Origin: Paramuribaculum sp.
Lineage (GTDB): Bacteria > Bacteroidota > Bacteroidia > Bacteroidales > Muribaculaceae
Assembly (NCBI GenBank): GCA_022511125.1
Contig: JAFLSD010000003.1
Location: forward strand, 186,001 to 250,000
Reading direction: 5' to 3'
DNA: 64,000 bases
Shown here: positions 9,180 through 16,591 of the stretch, in pieces
Layout: every line of letters starts with the position of its first letter
How positions within the stretch are numbered: position 1 is the first letter of the stretch
Notes under the pieces: model-generated
What the model saw: only the letters and a program-made list of their open reading frames with translations
What the model was told of the DNA's origin: nothing
Databases searched by the model: none
Program-made: the position numbers and the translations under genes

Positions 9180-9782
9180 ATGAACGGACTGAAAATAGAG
9201 CGACATCCTTTCACGCCCTTCTTGCCGGAAGGGTGCCGTGTGGTATTATGCGGAACTTTTCCGCCCAAGCCCGAAAAATGGTCGATGGATTTCTTCTACC
9301 CTAATTTTCAGAACGATATGTGGCGCATCTTCGGCTTGATCTTCTTCGGCGACAAAGAACATTTCTATAACCGCACGAATAAGACTATCGACAAAGAGGC
9401 CATAAAAGAGATGCTCGCCGAGCATAAAATCGGTGTTGGCGAGACCGCTACCCAAGTTATCAGGACAAAAGATAACGCCTCCGACAAATTTTTAGAGATA
9501 GTGACTCCTGTCGATCTTCCCTCACTTCTGTCGAAGGCGCAGAACTGCCGCGTGGTCGCCACCACAGGAGAAAAAGCCGCATCAGTTATCGCCTCTCTTA
9601 CCGGCACTCCCCTTCCCAAAATGGGCGAACACATTGAATGCACAACAATGATGGCCGATGGCTCGCAACGCCACTTTCTCCACTGGCGCCTGCCATCAAC
9701 CTCACGCGCCTACCCCATGAAATTGGAAACCAAAGCCTCCTACTACGCCGACATGCTGAAGTTCCTCCGCATCCTACCGTAA
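9180..9782 (+). CDS. Uracil-DNA glycosylase family protein
   Basis: About 200 residues from ATG 9180. The open frame extends to 9084, but the added 32 residues have no family character. The N-terminal VVLCGTFPPKPEKWSMDFFYPNFQNDMW has the family 'GTFP' motif and the following aromatic stretch. Near the C-terminus, HWRLPSTSRAYPM fits the second substrate-binding loop. Members excise uracil or mismatched bases in base-excision repair, but substrate range varies and cannot be read here. It appears monocistronic and is divergent from the HipA-like operon. Confidence 0.8.
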   Translation: MNGLKIERHPFTPFLPEGCRVVLCGTFPPKPEKWSMDFFYPNFQNDMWRIFGLIFFGDKEHFYNRTNKTIDKEAIKEMLAEHKIGVGETATQVIRTKDNASDKFLEIVTPVDLPSLLSKAQNCRVVATTGEKAASVIASLTGTPLPKMGEHIECTTMMADGSQRHFLHWRLPSTSRAYPMKLETKASYYADMLKFLRILP

Positions 9783-9816
9783 CCTCCCCCTAATCAGCAG
9801 GATTCGTTATCAATAG

Positions 9817-9848
9817 CCGGGGATGGGCGCGAAGGCGCTTATCCCCGG
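9817..9848. terminator. Strong hairpin between the glycosylase and sugar transferase genes
   Basis: CCGGGGAT at 9817-9824 pairs with ATCCCCGG at 9841-9848. Inside it, 9825-9830 pair with 9835-9840 (two G-U pairs), closing on a GAAG loop. That makes 14 consecutive pairs. There is no U-tract behind it, so it may act as a processing or attenuation hairpin rather than a classical terminator. It contains the in-frame ATG at 9823, arguing against that start for the next gene. Confidence 0.7.
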
Positions 9849-9875
9849 TAAAACGATAATTGATATAATGTTTCC

Positions 9876-9880
9876 GGAGG
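9876..9880 (+). promoter_or_regulatory. Consensus Shine-Dalgarno deciding the sugar transferase start
   Basis: GGAGG, 8 bp before ATG 9889. Such a strong SD is unusual in this window and selects 9889 over the in-frame ATGs at 9823 (inside a hairpin) and 9868. Confidence 0.75.
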
Positions 9881-9888
9881 AATCATTA

Positions 9889-10482
9889 ATGCGACGGTGT
9901 AACCGAATCATAAAACGCACGCTCGACCTCATCGGCTCTTCCATAGGACTCGTCTTCTTTCCACTTGTGCTCATTCCCGTGGCTGTGGCTATCAAAATCG
10001 ACTCCAGAGGACCGGTGTTCTACCGGCAGCTCCGAACAGGTCGTAACGGACGGCTTTTCACCTGCTACAAATTCCGGACGATGTCGGTTGACGCCGACGA
10101 AAATCCGGTGAGACGCAGCGACCCGCGGGTCACAAGGGTAGGCCGCTTCCTTCGACGTACATCGATTGACGAACTCCCTCAGCTGATAAACGTGTTCCTC
10201 GGGCAGATGTCGCTCGTAGGCCCCCGACCCCATATACCTACCCATACGCTCTTCTACGGCTCGATTATCCCGCGCTACAACGAACGGCTGGCGGTGAAGC
10301 CAGGCATCACCGGTTGGGCGCAGGTGAACGGCTACCGCGGTTCGACCGACAGGATGTGGAAGATGGAGCGTCGTATCGAGCACGACCTGTGGTATATCGC
10401 TCATCAGTCGCTCCGGTTTGATCTGCGTATTCTCCTGCGCACGTTCATTCTTCAACTCACCGGCGACAAAAACGCCTACTGA
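9889..10482 (+). CDS. Bacterial sugar transferase (undecaprenyl-phosphate glycosyl-1-phosphate transferase type)
   Basis: About 197 residues from ATG 9889. The family moves a sugar-1-phosphate onto undecaprenyl phosphate at the inner membrane, the first step of capsule, O-antigen or glycoprotein glycan synthesis. It has one N-terminal hydrophobic segment (DLIGSSIGLVFFPLVLIPVAVAIKI), then GPVFYRQLRTGRNGRLFTCYKFRTM, the DELPQLINVFLGQMSLVGPRP block and the VKPGITGWAQVNGYRG block. These are the hallmark motifs of the catalytic domain (WcaJ/PglC type). It lacks the extra N-terminal membrane region of long forms, so it is PglC-sized. No other glycan genes are adjacent, making it an orphan. Confidence 0.9.
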   Translation: MRRCNRIIKRTLDLIGSSIGLVFFPLVLIPVAVAIKIDSRGPVFYRQLRTGRNGRLFTCYKFRTMSVDADENPVRRSDPRVTRVGRFLRRTSIDELPQLINVFLGQMSLVGPRPHIPTHTLFYGSIIPRYNERLAVKPGITGWAQVNGYRGSTDRMWKMERRIEHDLWYIAHQSLRFDLRILLRTFILQLTGDKNAY

Positions 10483-10692
10483 ACCTACTCCACCATGGCA
10501 ATGCTAAACGCGGCGATGAAGGGTGTTTATTTGCTTTCTGGTGCGTTTTCTCCCGAAAAATATATTACCCTATTACTTCAATTTTAATCGCGATTGTAGG
10601 GCTGTTTCCGTACAAAATTCACACAAGGCATAATTCCCCCCAATTCGACGCCGTCCAAAATCCCTTCAGATCGCCGAACATATGTCTAAAAA

Positions 10693-10725
10693 AATCAGGA
10701 ACCGGACGCAGCCGAATTCCTGATT
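10693..10725. terminator. Bidirectional terminator between sugar transferase and bcp
   Basis: Perfect 9-bp inverted repeat AATCAGGAA/TTCCTGATT with a 15-nt loop, preceded by a run of A and followed by CTTAAT. It sits between two convergent genes. The rest of 10483-10745 shows no coding potential. Confidence 0.75.
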
Positions 10726-10745
10726 CTTAATATCTGATTCTACCC

Positions 10746-11204
10746 TTATGCTAAAATCTGGGCTGCGTGATCCTTCGTCTTGATTTCTTTAGGACCGAAG
10801 ACGCGTTCTATCGTGCCGTCGGGTGCGATAATGAAGGTGGTGCGGAATGTTCCCATATATTTTTTGCCGCACATCGATTTCTCGCCCCAAACACCGAATT
10901 CTTCCACGAGTTTATGATCCGTATCAGAAATGAGAGGGAACGGGAGGCTGTTTTTTTCGATGAATTTCCTGTGGGATGCCTCGCTGTCGACACTCACGCC
11001 TATCACCTGATAACCGGCCGCTTCAAGCTGTCCGATATTGTCGCGGAGATTGCAGGCTTCGGCCGTGCAACCGGGAGTGCTGTCCTTCGGATAAAAATAC
11101 AGGGCTATGGTCTTTCCGGGATAGTCACTTCTCTTCACTTCCTTGCCGTCCTGATCCTTGCCAAGGATATCGGGCGCTTTGTCACCTACTTTCATCATTG
11201 TCAT
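10746..11204 (-). CDS. bcp: Thioredoxin-dependent thiol peroxidase (peroxiredoxin Q/Bcp)
   Basis: 152 residues; a cytosolic peroxiredoxin reducing hydrogen and organic peroxides with thioredoxin as reductant. The motif YFYPKDSTPGCTAEACNLRD shows the peroxidatic cysteine (C46) and the resolving cysteine five residues later (C51), the signature of the atypical 2-Cys PrxQ group. The ATG at 11195 (MKVGD) is an alternative start. It lies 7 bp behind yebC at the end of the pheT-yebC-bcp run. Its 3' end faces a bidirectional terminator. Confidence 0.93.
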   Translation of the reverse strand: MTMMKVGDKAPDILGKDQDGKEVKRSDYPGKTIALYFYPKDSTPGCTAEACNLRDNIGQLEAAGYQVIGVSVDSEASHRKFIEKNSLPFPLISDTDHKLVEEFGVWGEKSMCGKKYMGTFRTTFIIAPDGTIERVFGPKEIKTKDHAAQILA

Positions 11205-11211
11205 ATTCAGG

Positions 11212-11934
11212 TTATTCTTCGGCTTCTTTCATGTTGTGGAACACGTTCTGCACATCTTCGTCTTCCTCAAACTTATCAAGCAGTTTTTCGAGTTGTGCAC
11301 GCTGTTCGTCTGTCACATCTTTCAATTCATGAGGAATCCTTTCAAATTCCGAACTGATTATCTCGAATCCATTATCTTCAAGATATTTCTGGATATTGGA
11401 GTATTCTTCAAATGCTCCGTAAAGTATTATTTCTTCTTCGTCTTCAACGAGTTCGTCAACACCGTAGTCGATCAGCTCCAGTTCGAGTTCTTCGAGGTCG
11501 ATGCCTTCCTTCGGCTTAATCTTGAACACACTCTTATGGTCGAACAGGAACGCAAGCGAACCCTGTGTGCCGAGGTTACCTCCATGTTTGTTGAAATACG
11601 AACGGACGTTGGCTACGGTGCGTGTATTGTTGTCGGTAGCGGCTTCCACCACTATTGCGATGCCGTAGGGTCCGTATCCTTCGTAAACTATCTCCTTGTA
11701 ATCGCCGGCATCCTTATCGGTAGCTTTCTTGATGGCGCGCTCCACAGTGTCCTTCGGCATGTTGGCTGCTTTTGCGTTCTGCATGAGGGCACGCAGACGC
11801 GGGTTGGTCGACGGATCCGGTCCGCCGGCCTTGGCGGCTATAGTTATTTCCTTACCTATACGCGTGAACGTCCGTGACATATTGCCCCAGCGTTTCAGCT
11901 TTCTTGCTTTGCGATATTCAAACGCTCTTCCCAT
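11212..11934 (-). CDS. yebC: YebC/PmpR family protein
   Basis: 240 residues. The N-terminal MGRAFEYRKARKLKRWGNMSRTFTRIGKEI and the block NPRLRALMQNAKAANMPKDTVERAIKKA are diagnostic. The family was described as a transcription regulator. More recent work on YebC proteins in other bacteria links them to ribosome rescue at proline-rich stalls. The acidic C-terminal third, rich in Asp and Glu, is normal for the family. It sits 30 bp after pheT and 7 bp before bcp, in a minus-strand operon. Confidence 0.95.
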   Translation of the reverse strand: MGRAFEYRKARKLKRWGNMSRTFTRIGKEITIAAKAGGPDPSTNPRLRALMQNAKAANMPKDTVERAIKKATDKDAGDYKEIVYEGYGPYGIAIVVEAATDNNTRTVANVRSYFNKHGGNLGTQGSLAFLFDHKSVFKIKPKEGIDLEELELELIDYGVDELVEDEEEIILYGAFEEYSNIQKYLEDNGFEIISSEFERIPHELKDVTDEQRAQLEKLLDKFEEDEDVQNVFHNMKEAEE

Positions 11935-11964
11935 TGTGATATATGTTTTATGTTTATTGTTTTG

Positions 11965-14430
11965 TTATCTGAGTGTCGCTCCCGTTTTCTTAGCGAGATT
12001 TTTCACTATCTTATCCATCACGGCTTCAATCTGCTGGTCGGTAAGCGTCTTTTCATCGTCCTGCAGAGTCATGGATATGGCATAGGATTTCTTTCCTTCC
12101 GGGAGATTCTTGCCTTCGTAGACATCGAAAAGCCATACATTCTTGAGCAGACGTTTTTCGCTTTCCCTGACGGCAGCTTCTACCTGAGCCATCGTCACCG
12201 AACTGTCGATGAGCAAAGCAAGGTCGCGCTTCACGGGTTGAGTCTTAGGCAGAGCGGCAAAAGTCGTCTTGCGTCCCCCGGCCAGCTTCACGAGAGAGTT
12301 CCAGTCGAGTTGGGCGAAGAAAACCTCCTGCTTGATGTCGGCCTTCTTCAACGCTTTTTTGCCCACTGTTCCCATCACCCCCAGAGTTTTGCCCGAGCGC
12401 GTGGCTATTTCGAGACAGGACGACAAAGTCTCCGTCGAACCGGGTGTCAGCTTGATTTCGCGTTCACTGATACCGAGACGGCCAAGGATGTTGGCCACAA
12501 CCGCCTTAAGGTCGAAGAAAGTGGCTTTTTCCTCCGCACGCGCCCAGTTGCCGGTTCTTACGGCACCCGTCATCCAGATACCTAAGCGGGCACCCTCCTT
12601 ATAGGGCTGCAACGGCGCCTCTTCTGTCGGTTCCAGAGCAGGATTGAAGCTATAGACGTTCCCGAACTCATACAGGCTCAGGTCGGGCAGCTTGCGGTTT
12701 ACGTTATGGGCTATCGTTTCCAATCCGCCCCACAGAAGAGTGCGGCGCATCACCGCCAAGTCGGAGCTAAGCGGATTGAGAAGCCTTACGCACGTGTCGA
12801 GCGGATATTCCTCCGAGTCGGCGTAATACGACTCCGCGGTGAGCGAATTATTCATTATCTCGTTGAAACCTATTGCCGACAGCTGGTCGCTTATTGTTTC
12901 CTTAAGCGCATTGGCTTCATCGGCAGCAGTCTTGTAGGACAGCGACGCCTTGAGAGTGTCGCCAATCTCCACATTGTTATAACCGTAGATACGCAGCACA
13001 TCCTCCACAACATCGCACGGCCTCTTCACGTCCGTTCTGTAGGTTGGAATGCTCAGTGTCACCCCTCCGTCGGTTTTCGCTTCGATTTCCATTTCGAGCG
13101 ACCGCAGGATGGAGTCGATAGTATCTTCGCCGATTTTCTTTCCTATCAGACTGTCGGCATACTCATATTTCAGCTCTATTTTCGCCGGTTCTATCGGATT
13201 GGGATAGATATCCACCGGCTCTCCGCATATTTCTCCTCCGGCAAGCTCCTTGATGAACAGAGCCGCCAATTTCAGCGCGTAGATCGTTCCGTTGGGGTCA
13301 ACTCCTCTTTCGAAGCGGAACGACGAGTCGGTGCTCAGTCCGTGGCGTCGTGCCGTCTTCCTTATGGTCGAAGGGTTGAAATAAGCGCTTTCGAGGAATA
13401 TGGATGTAGTAGATTCTGTCACTCCGGAATCCAGGCCTCCGAACACACCCCCTATGCACATGGGCTTCTCCTCGTCGCATATCATCAGGTCGCGGCTGTC
13501 GAGCGTGCGTTCCTGACCGTCAAGAGTGGTGAATTTCGTCCCTGCGGGGCAAGTTCTCACTACTATTTTCTCCCCTTTCACCTTGTCGAGGTCGAAACAG
13601 TGGAGCGGCTGGCAGAATCCGTGCAATATATAATTGGTAATGTCCACCACGTTGTTTATAGGCCTCTGCCCTATCGCCGTGAGCCTGTCGCGCAGCCATT
13701 GCGGGCTTTGCGTCACCTTAATGTTTCTTATCGTCACGCCCGAATATCGGGGACACAGCTCGGAATCTTCCACGGTCACTTCCACCGCGCCGTCCTTCCG
13801 GTCGGGTGCGAAAGCCTCGACCGACGGCTTCCTCAGCTCGCCTTTTTCGCCATGACGTTCCATGCGTGCCGCCAGATCGCGAGCCACGCCGAAATGCGAA
13901 GCCGCGTCGATGCGGTTCGGCGTCAGATCCACCTCGAGCACATAATCGCTCTCCAGGCCGTAATATTTCGCCGCCGGAGTTCCGGGAGCGATCTCCTCGT
14001 CGAGCACGATGATACCGTCGTGCGACGTGCCCACGCCTATTTCATCCTCGGCGCAGATCATTCCGTTGCTTTCCACTCCCCGGATTTTCGACTTCTTGAT
14101 CTGAAACTCCTTGTCGCCGTCGTAGAGCTTCGTCCCGACCGTGGCCACCACCACTGTCTGACCCGCCGCTACGTTGGGCGCGCCGCATACTATCTGCGTC
14201 GCTTTCCCATCGCCGAGATCCACGGTCGTGATGTGCAGATGGTCGCTGTCAGGATGGTCTTCGCACGTGAGCGTTTTCCCTATCACTATCCCACGCAGAC
14301 CGCCGCGGATCGATTCCACTTCTTCCACACTGCCCGTTTCCAAGCCTATGGAAGTCAGCGCTTCGGCCACTTCTTCGGGGCTACGATCGATAGTAAGATA
14401 CTCCTTGAGCCATTTATAAGAGATGTTCAT
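11965..14430 (-). CDS. pheT: Phenylalanine--tRNA ligase beta subunit
   Basis: 821 residues, full length for bacterial PheT. Recognisable in order are the N-terminal MNISYKWLKEYLTIDRSPEEVAEALTSIGLE, the tRNA-binding OB domain (GIVIGKTLTCEDHPDSDHL...CGAPN), the B3/B4 editing domain, the B5 domain (HGLSTDSSFRFERGVD at its edge), the catalytic-like core, and the C-terminal anticodon-binding FDX-ACB domain (VKRDLALLIDSS...DDEKTLTDQQI). It forms an alpha2-beta2 enzyme with PheS, which is not in this window. It heads the pheT-yebC-bcp run and is divergent from the transporter, each with its own TAACTTTG box. Confidence 0.97.
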   Translation of the reverse strand: MNISYKWLKEYLTIDRSPEEVAEALTSIGLETGSVEEVESIRGGLRGIVIGKTLTCEDHPDSDHLHITTVDLGDGKATQIVCGAPNVAAGQTVVVATVGTKLYDGDKEFQIKKSKIRGVESNGMICAEDEIGVGTSHDGIIVLDEEIAPGTPAAKYYGLESDYVLEVDLTPNRIDAASHFGVARDLAARMERHGEKGELRKPSVEAFAPDRKDGAVEVTVEDSELCPRYSGVTIRNIKVTQSPQWLRDRLTAIGQRPINNVVDITNYILHGFCQPLHCFDLDKVKGEKIVVRTCPAGTKFTTLDGQERTLDSRDLMICDEEKPMCIGGVFGGLDSGVTESTTSIFLESAYFNPSTIRKTARRHGLSTDSSFRFERGVDPNGTIYALKLAALFIKELAGGEICGEPVDIYPNPIEPAKIELKYEYADSLIGKKIGEDTIDSILRSLEMEIEAKTDGGVTLSIPTYRTDVKRPCDVVEDVLRIYGYNNVEIGDTLKASLSYKTAADEANALKETISDQLSAIGFNEIMNNSLTAESYYADSEEYPLDTCVRLLNPLSSDLAVMRRTLLWGGLETIAHNVNRKLPDLSLYEFGNVYSFNPALEPTEEAPLQPYKEGARLGIWMTGAVRTGNWARAEEKATFFDLKAVVANILGRLGISEREIKLTPGSTETLSSCLEIATRSGKTLGVMGTVGKKALKKADIKQEVFFAQLDWNSLVKLAGGRKTTFAALPKTQPVKRDLALLIDSSVTMAQVEAAVRESEKRLLKNVWLFDVYEGKNLPEGKKSYAISMTLQDDEKTLTDQQIEAVMDKIVKNLAKKTGATLR

Positions 14431-14468
14431 CGCGAATATATTTTTTACGTCGTTTGATAAGATTTGTG

Positions 14469-14476
14469 CAAAGTTA
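14469..14476 (-). promoter_or_regulatory. -7 box of the pheT operon
   Basis: Minus-strand TAACTTTG, perfect TAnnTTTG, 38 bp upstream of the pheT ATG. It is back to back with the transporter promoter. Confidence 0.7.
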
Positions 14477-14499
14477 AGAATTTCTCGTGGAAAAAATAG

Positions 14500-14507
14500 T
14501 AACTTTG
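14500..14507 (+). promoter_or_regulatory. -7 box of the transporter promoter
   Basis: Plus-strand TAACTTTG followed by CA, perfect TAnnTTTG, giving a leader of about 60 nt before ATG 14573. Confidence 0.7.
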
Positions 14508-14572
14508 CACCGCCCTAACCGAGTCCACCTCTGCGGGACGTAAAATTTTAAACCTCATACAGGCGTTATATT

Positions 14573-16237
14573 ATGGATTTTTCTTGGCTGACCACCCTTA
14601 TCGGACCCGGCAACACCGAGCTGGGAAGCACCATCGTGCTCTATTCCTTCGTAATCGCTCTCGGAGTCTTTCTCGGCAAGATTAAAGTGGCCGGAGTATC
14701 CCTCGGAGTCACATTCGTACTTTTCGTGGGCATAGTCATGGGTCATTTCGGCTACATCGTCAACCCTGAAGTGCTTAAGTTCGTACGCGAATTCGGCCTC
14801 ATCCTGTTCATCTTCTCCATCGGTCTCCAGGTAGGTCCCGGTTTCTTCTCCTCCTTCAAAAAGGGCGGCATGAGGCTCAACGGGCTCGCTGTCCTCGCCA
14901 TCCTCCTTAATGTCGCCATAGTGCTCTCCATATATTATATCGACGGCAACACGCAGATCGAAGCACTCGTCGGCATCATGTCGGGCGCCGTCACCAACAC
15001 CCCCGGACTCGCAGCCGCCCAGCAGACCGTCAACACTCCCGAAGCCATCAACATCATGGCCATGGGCTATGCCGCCGCCTACCCTCTCGGCGTTATCGGC
15101 ATTATCGGCGCTATGTTCCTCATAAAGGCCATCTACAAAATCAAGGTCGACAAGGAAATCAAAACCCTCGAGGAGGAAGCAGCCGGCAGCCAGCAGGCTC
15201 CCGCCCTGCTCACGTTTGAAGTGGCCAACAGCCTCGTCGACGGGAAGACTATCCGCGAGATTCTCGACATCATCAAGACCGACTTCGTCATTTCGCGCAT
15301 GATACACCGCGGCGACGACCGCATCGTCATTCCCGTTTCCGCAACGCAGATCCATGTCGGCGACCGCCTTTACGTCGTCATGTCCCACAACGACGTGGCA
15401 AGCTTCGAAGCGCTCGTCGGACCGCATATCGACATGGACTGGGAGTCATCAACGCCCCGCGACGTAGTATCGCGACGCATTCTCGTCACTAAGAGTGAAT
15501 TCAACGGCGTGACGCTCGGATCACTCAGGCTTCACACTGCCTATAAACTCAACGCCACACGCGTCAACCGCGCCGGCGTCGACCTCCTCGCCGCTCCCGA
15601 CCTCCGCCTGCAGATGGGCGACCGAATCACCGTAGTAGGCGACATCAACGACATCAACCGTTTCGCCGACAAGCTCGGAAACTCTATGAAACGCCTCAAC
15701 GAGCCTAACATGATCACTATGTTCATCGGCATACTCTTCGGCATCATACTCGGCTCGATCAACGTCGGATTCGGCATGAAACTCGGACTCGCCGGAGGCC
15801 CGCTTGTAGTGGCCATACTCCTCTCGCGCTTCGGCTACAAACTGAAGCTCGTCACCTACACTTCCAACGCCTCCTCCCTCCTCCTCCGCGAACTCGGCAT
15901 CTGCCTCTTCCTTGCCTCCGTCGGAATCTCATCAGGAGCCGGGTTCGCCGAAACCGTCTTCAACTCCACCGGCATGTGGTGGGTCATCTGGGGATTCATC
16001 ATCACCTTCGTGCCCCTCGTCATTGTCGGATGCATCGCCAGGGGTGTCTACAAAATCAATTTCCTCTCAATCATGGGTCTCTTCTCCGGAGGTTACACCG
16101 ATCCCCCGGCTCTCGCCTACGCAAACGGCTCGACCGGCAGCGACGTCCCCGCCGTGGCCTACTCCACCGTCTACCCGCTCACTATGTTCCTGCGCGTTGT
16201 CGCAGCCCAAGGCATCATCCTTGCGTTCATAGGATAA
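14573..16237 (+). CDS. Putative transporter, AspT/YidE-YbjL duplication family
   Basis: 554 residues, inner membrane. Two hydrophobic blocks of several helices each (about 1-190 and 375-554) flank two cytosolic TrkA_C-like (RCK-C) domains, one around ALLTFEVANSLVDGKTI..DRIVIPVSATQIHVGDRLYVV and one around VTLGSLRLHTAYKLNATRV...LRLQMGDRITVVG. This YidE/YbjL layout is shared with the aspartate:alanine exchanger AspT, but substrates of most members are unknown. Conserved glycine-rich motifs (FSIGLQVGPGF, GAVTNTPGLAA, GGYTDPPALAYAN) are visible in both halves. Its codon use is C-ending and GC-rich compared with neighbours. Single gene with its own promoter and a downstream hairpin. Confidence 0.9.
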   Translation: MDFSWLTTLIGPGNTELGSTIVLYSFVIALGVFLGKIKVAGVSLGVTFVLFVGIVMGHFGYIVNPEVLKFVREFGLILFIFSIGLQVGPGFFSSFKKGGMRLNGLAVLAILLNVAIVLSIYYIDGNTQIEALVGIMSGAVTNTPGLAAAQQTVNTPEAINIMAMGYAAAYPLGVIGIIGAMFLIKAIYKIKVDKEIKTLEEEAAGSQQAPALLTFEVANSLVDGKTIREILDIIKTDFVISRMIHRGDDRIVIPVSATQIHVGDRLYVVMSHNDVASFEALVGPHIDMDWESSTPRDVVSRRILVTKSEFNGVTLGSLRLHTAYKLNATRVNRAGVDLLAAPDLRLQMGDRITVVGDINDINRFADKLGNSMKRLNEPNMITMFIGILFGIILGSINVGFGMKLGLAGGPLVVAILLSRFGYKLKLVTYTSNASSLLLRELGICLFLASVGISSGAGFAETVFNSTGMWWVIWGFIITFVPLVIVGCIARGVYKINFLSIMGLFSGGYTDPPALAYANGSTGSDVPAVAYSTVYPLTMFLRVVAAQGIILAFIG

Positions 16238-16257
16238 TTCCCCTAAAATCATACTGA

Positions 16258-16290
16258 CATGGCACCGCCATGGTTCACCGATCCATGGCG
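16258..16290 (+). terminator. Hairpins behind the transporter gene
   Basis: CGCCATGG (16266-16273) pairs with CCATGGCG (16283-16290) over a 9-nt loop. An alternative, overlapping hairpin pairs CATGGC (16258-16263) with GCCATG (16267-16272). The two are mutually exclusive. There is no strong U-tract, so terminator function is likely but not certain. Confidence 0.5.
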
Positions 16291-16405
16291 TTGGAAAGCC
16301 ATGTCCATCCCGCAGAGCCCCCTTTGCGCCTCAACTTCCCGTATCCCGAGGAGCTTCATTATTACCTCCTCACTCTGAACATCGTACAAAATTTTTTTCG
16401 TGCCC

Positions 16406-16422
16406 CGGTGAGTTATTCACCG
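16406..16422. promoter_or_regulatory. Perfect palindrome upstream of susC, possible operator
   Basis: CGGTGA-GTTAT-TCACCG, 6-bp arms and a 5-bp spacer, about 85 bp upstream of the -7 box. The size fits a dimeric regulator site; no binding protein can be named. Confidence 0.35.
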
Positions 16423-16429
16423 CGTCAAA

Positions 16430-16452
16430 TGTTAAATTTTAAAATTTTAACA
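16430..16452. promoter_or_regulatory. AT-rich palindrome upstream of susC
   Basis: TGTTAAA...TTTAACA arms around a TTTTAAAAT centre. It lies 12 bp before an 8-G tract and about 40 bp before the -7 box. Confidence 0.35.
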
Positions 16453-16464
16453 TTTTTTAATTAA

Positions 16465-16472
16465 GGGGGGGG
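16465..16472 (+). repeat. G8 homopolymer in the susC promoter
   Basis: Eight consecutive G in an otherwise A/T-rich segment, 20 bp upstream of the -7 box TACATTTG, i.e. where the -33 element should be. Slippage there could change promoter strength. Confidence 0.7.
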
Positions 16473-16492
16473 ACGAATTGGAACTTTTATGT

Positions 16493-16500
16493 TACATTTG
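16493..16500 (+). promoter_or_regulatory. -7 box of the susC-susD operon
   Basis: TACATTTG, matching TAnnTTTG, 91 bp before the susC ATG. Confidence 0.6.
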
Positions 16501-16591
16501 CGAAAATTTTTATTCGTTTGGCTAACTAATGTTAAGCGGAAAAACTTATTTTCTTATTTAATAACCAACTATTTAACTAACTTTTGCTACG

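Larger units (their letters stand above)
16238..16591 (+). other. Regulatory intergenic region before susC
   Basis: 354 bp without a gene. It carries the transporter's terminator-like hairpin, a CGGTGA/TCACCG palindrome, an AT-rich palindrome, an 8-G tract and a -7 box, annotated separately. The predicted leader of the susC mRNA is about 85 nt and A/T-rich. Confidence 0.7.

Noticed and set aside
12706..14457. 583-codon open frame antisense to pheT
   Set aside because: It is the mirror of a GC-biased real gene; the translation is rich in His, Arg and Val with no family pattern, and pheT covers it completely.
14555..15427. 290-codon open frame antisense to the transporter gene
   Set aside because: Asp/Gly/Glu-rich mirror of C-ending codons; no domain, and it covers the transporter's own promoter-proximal coding part.
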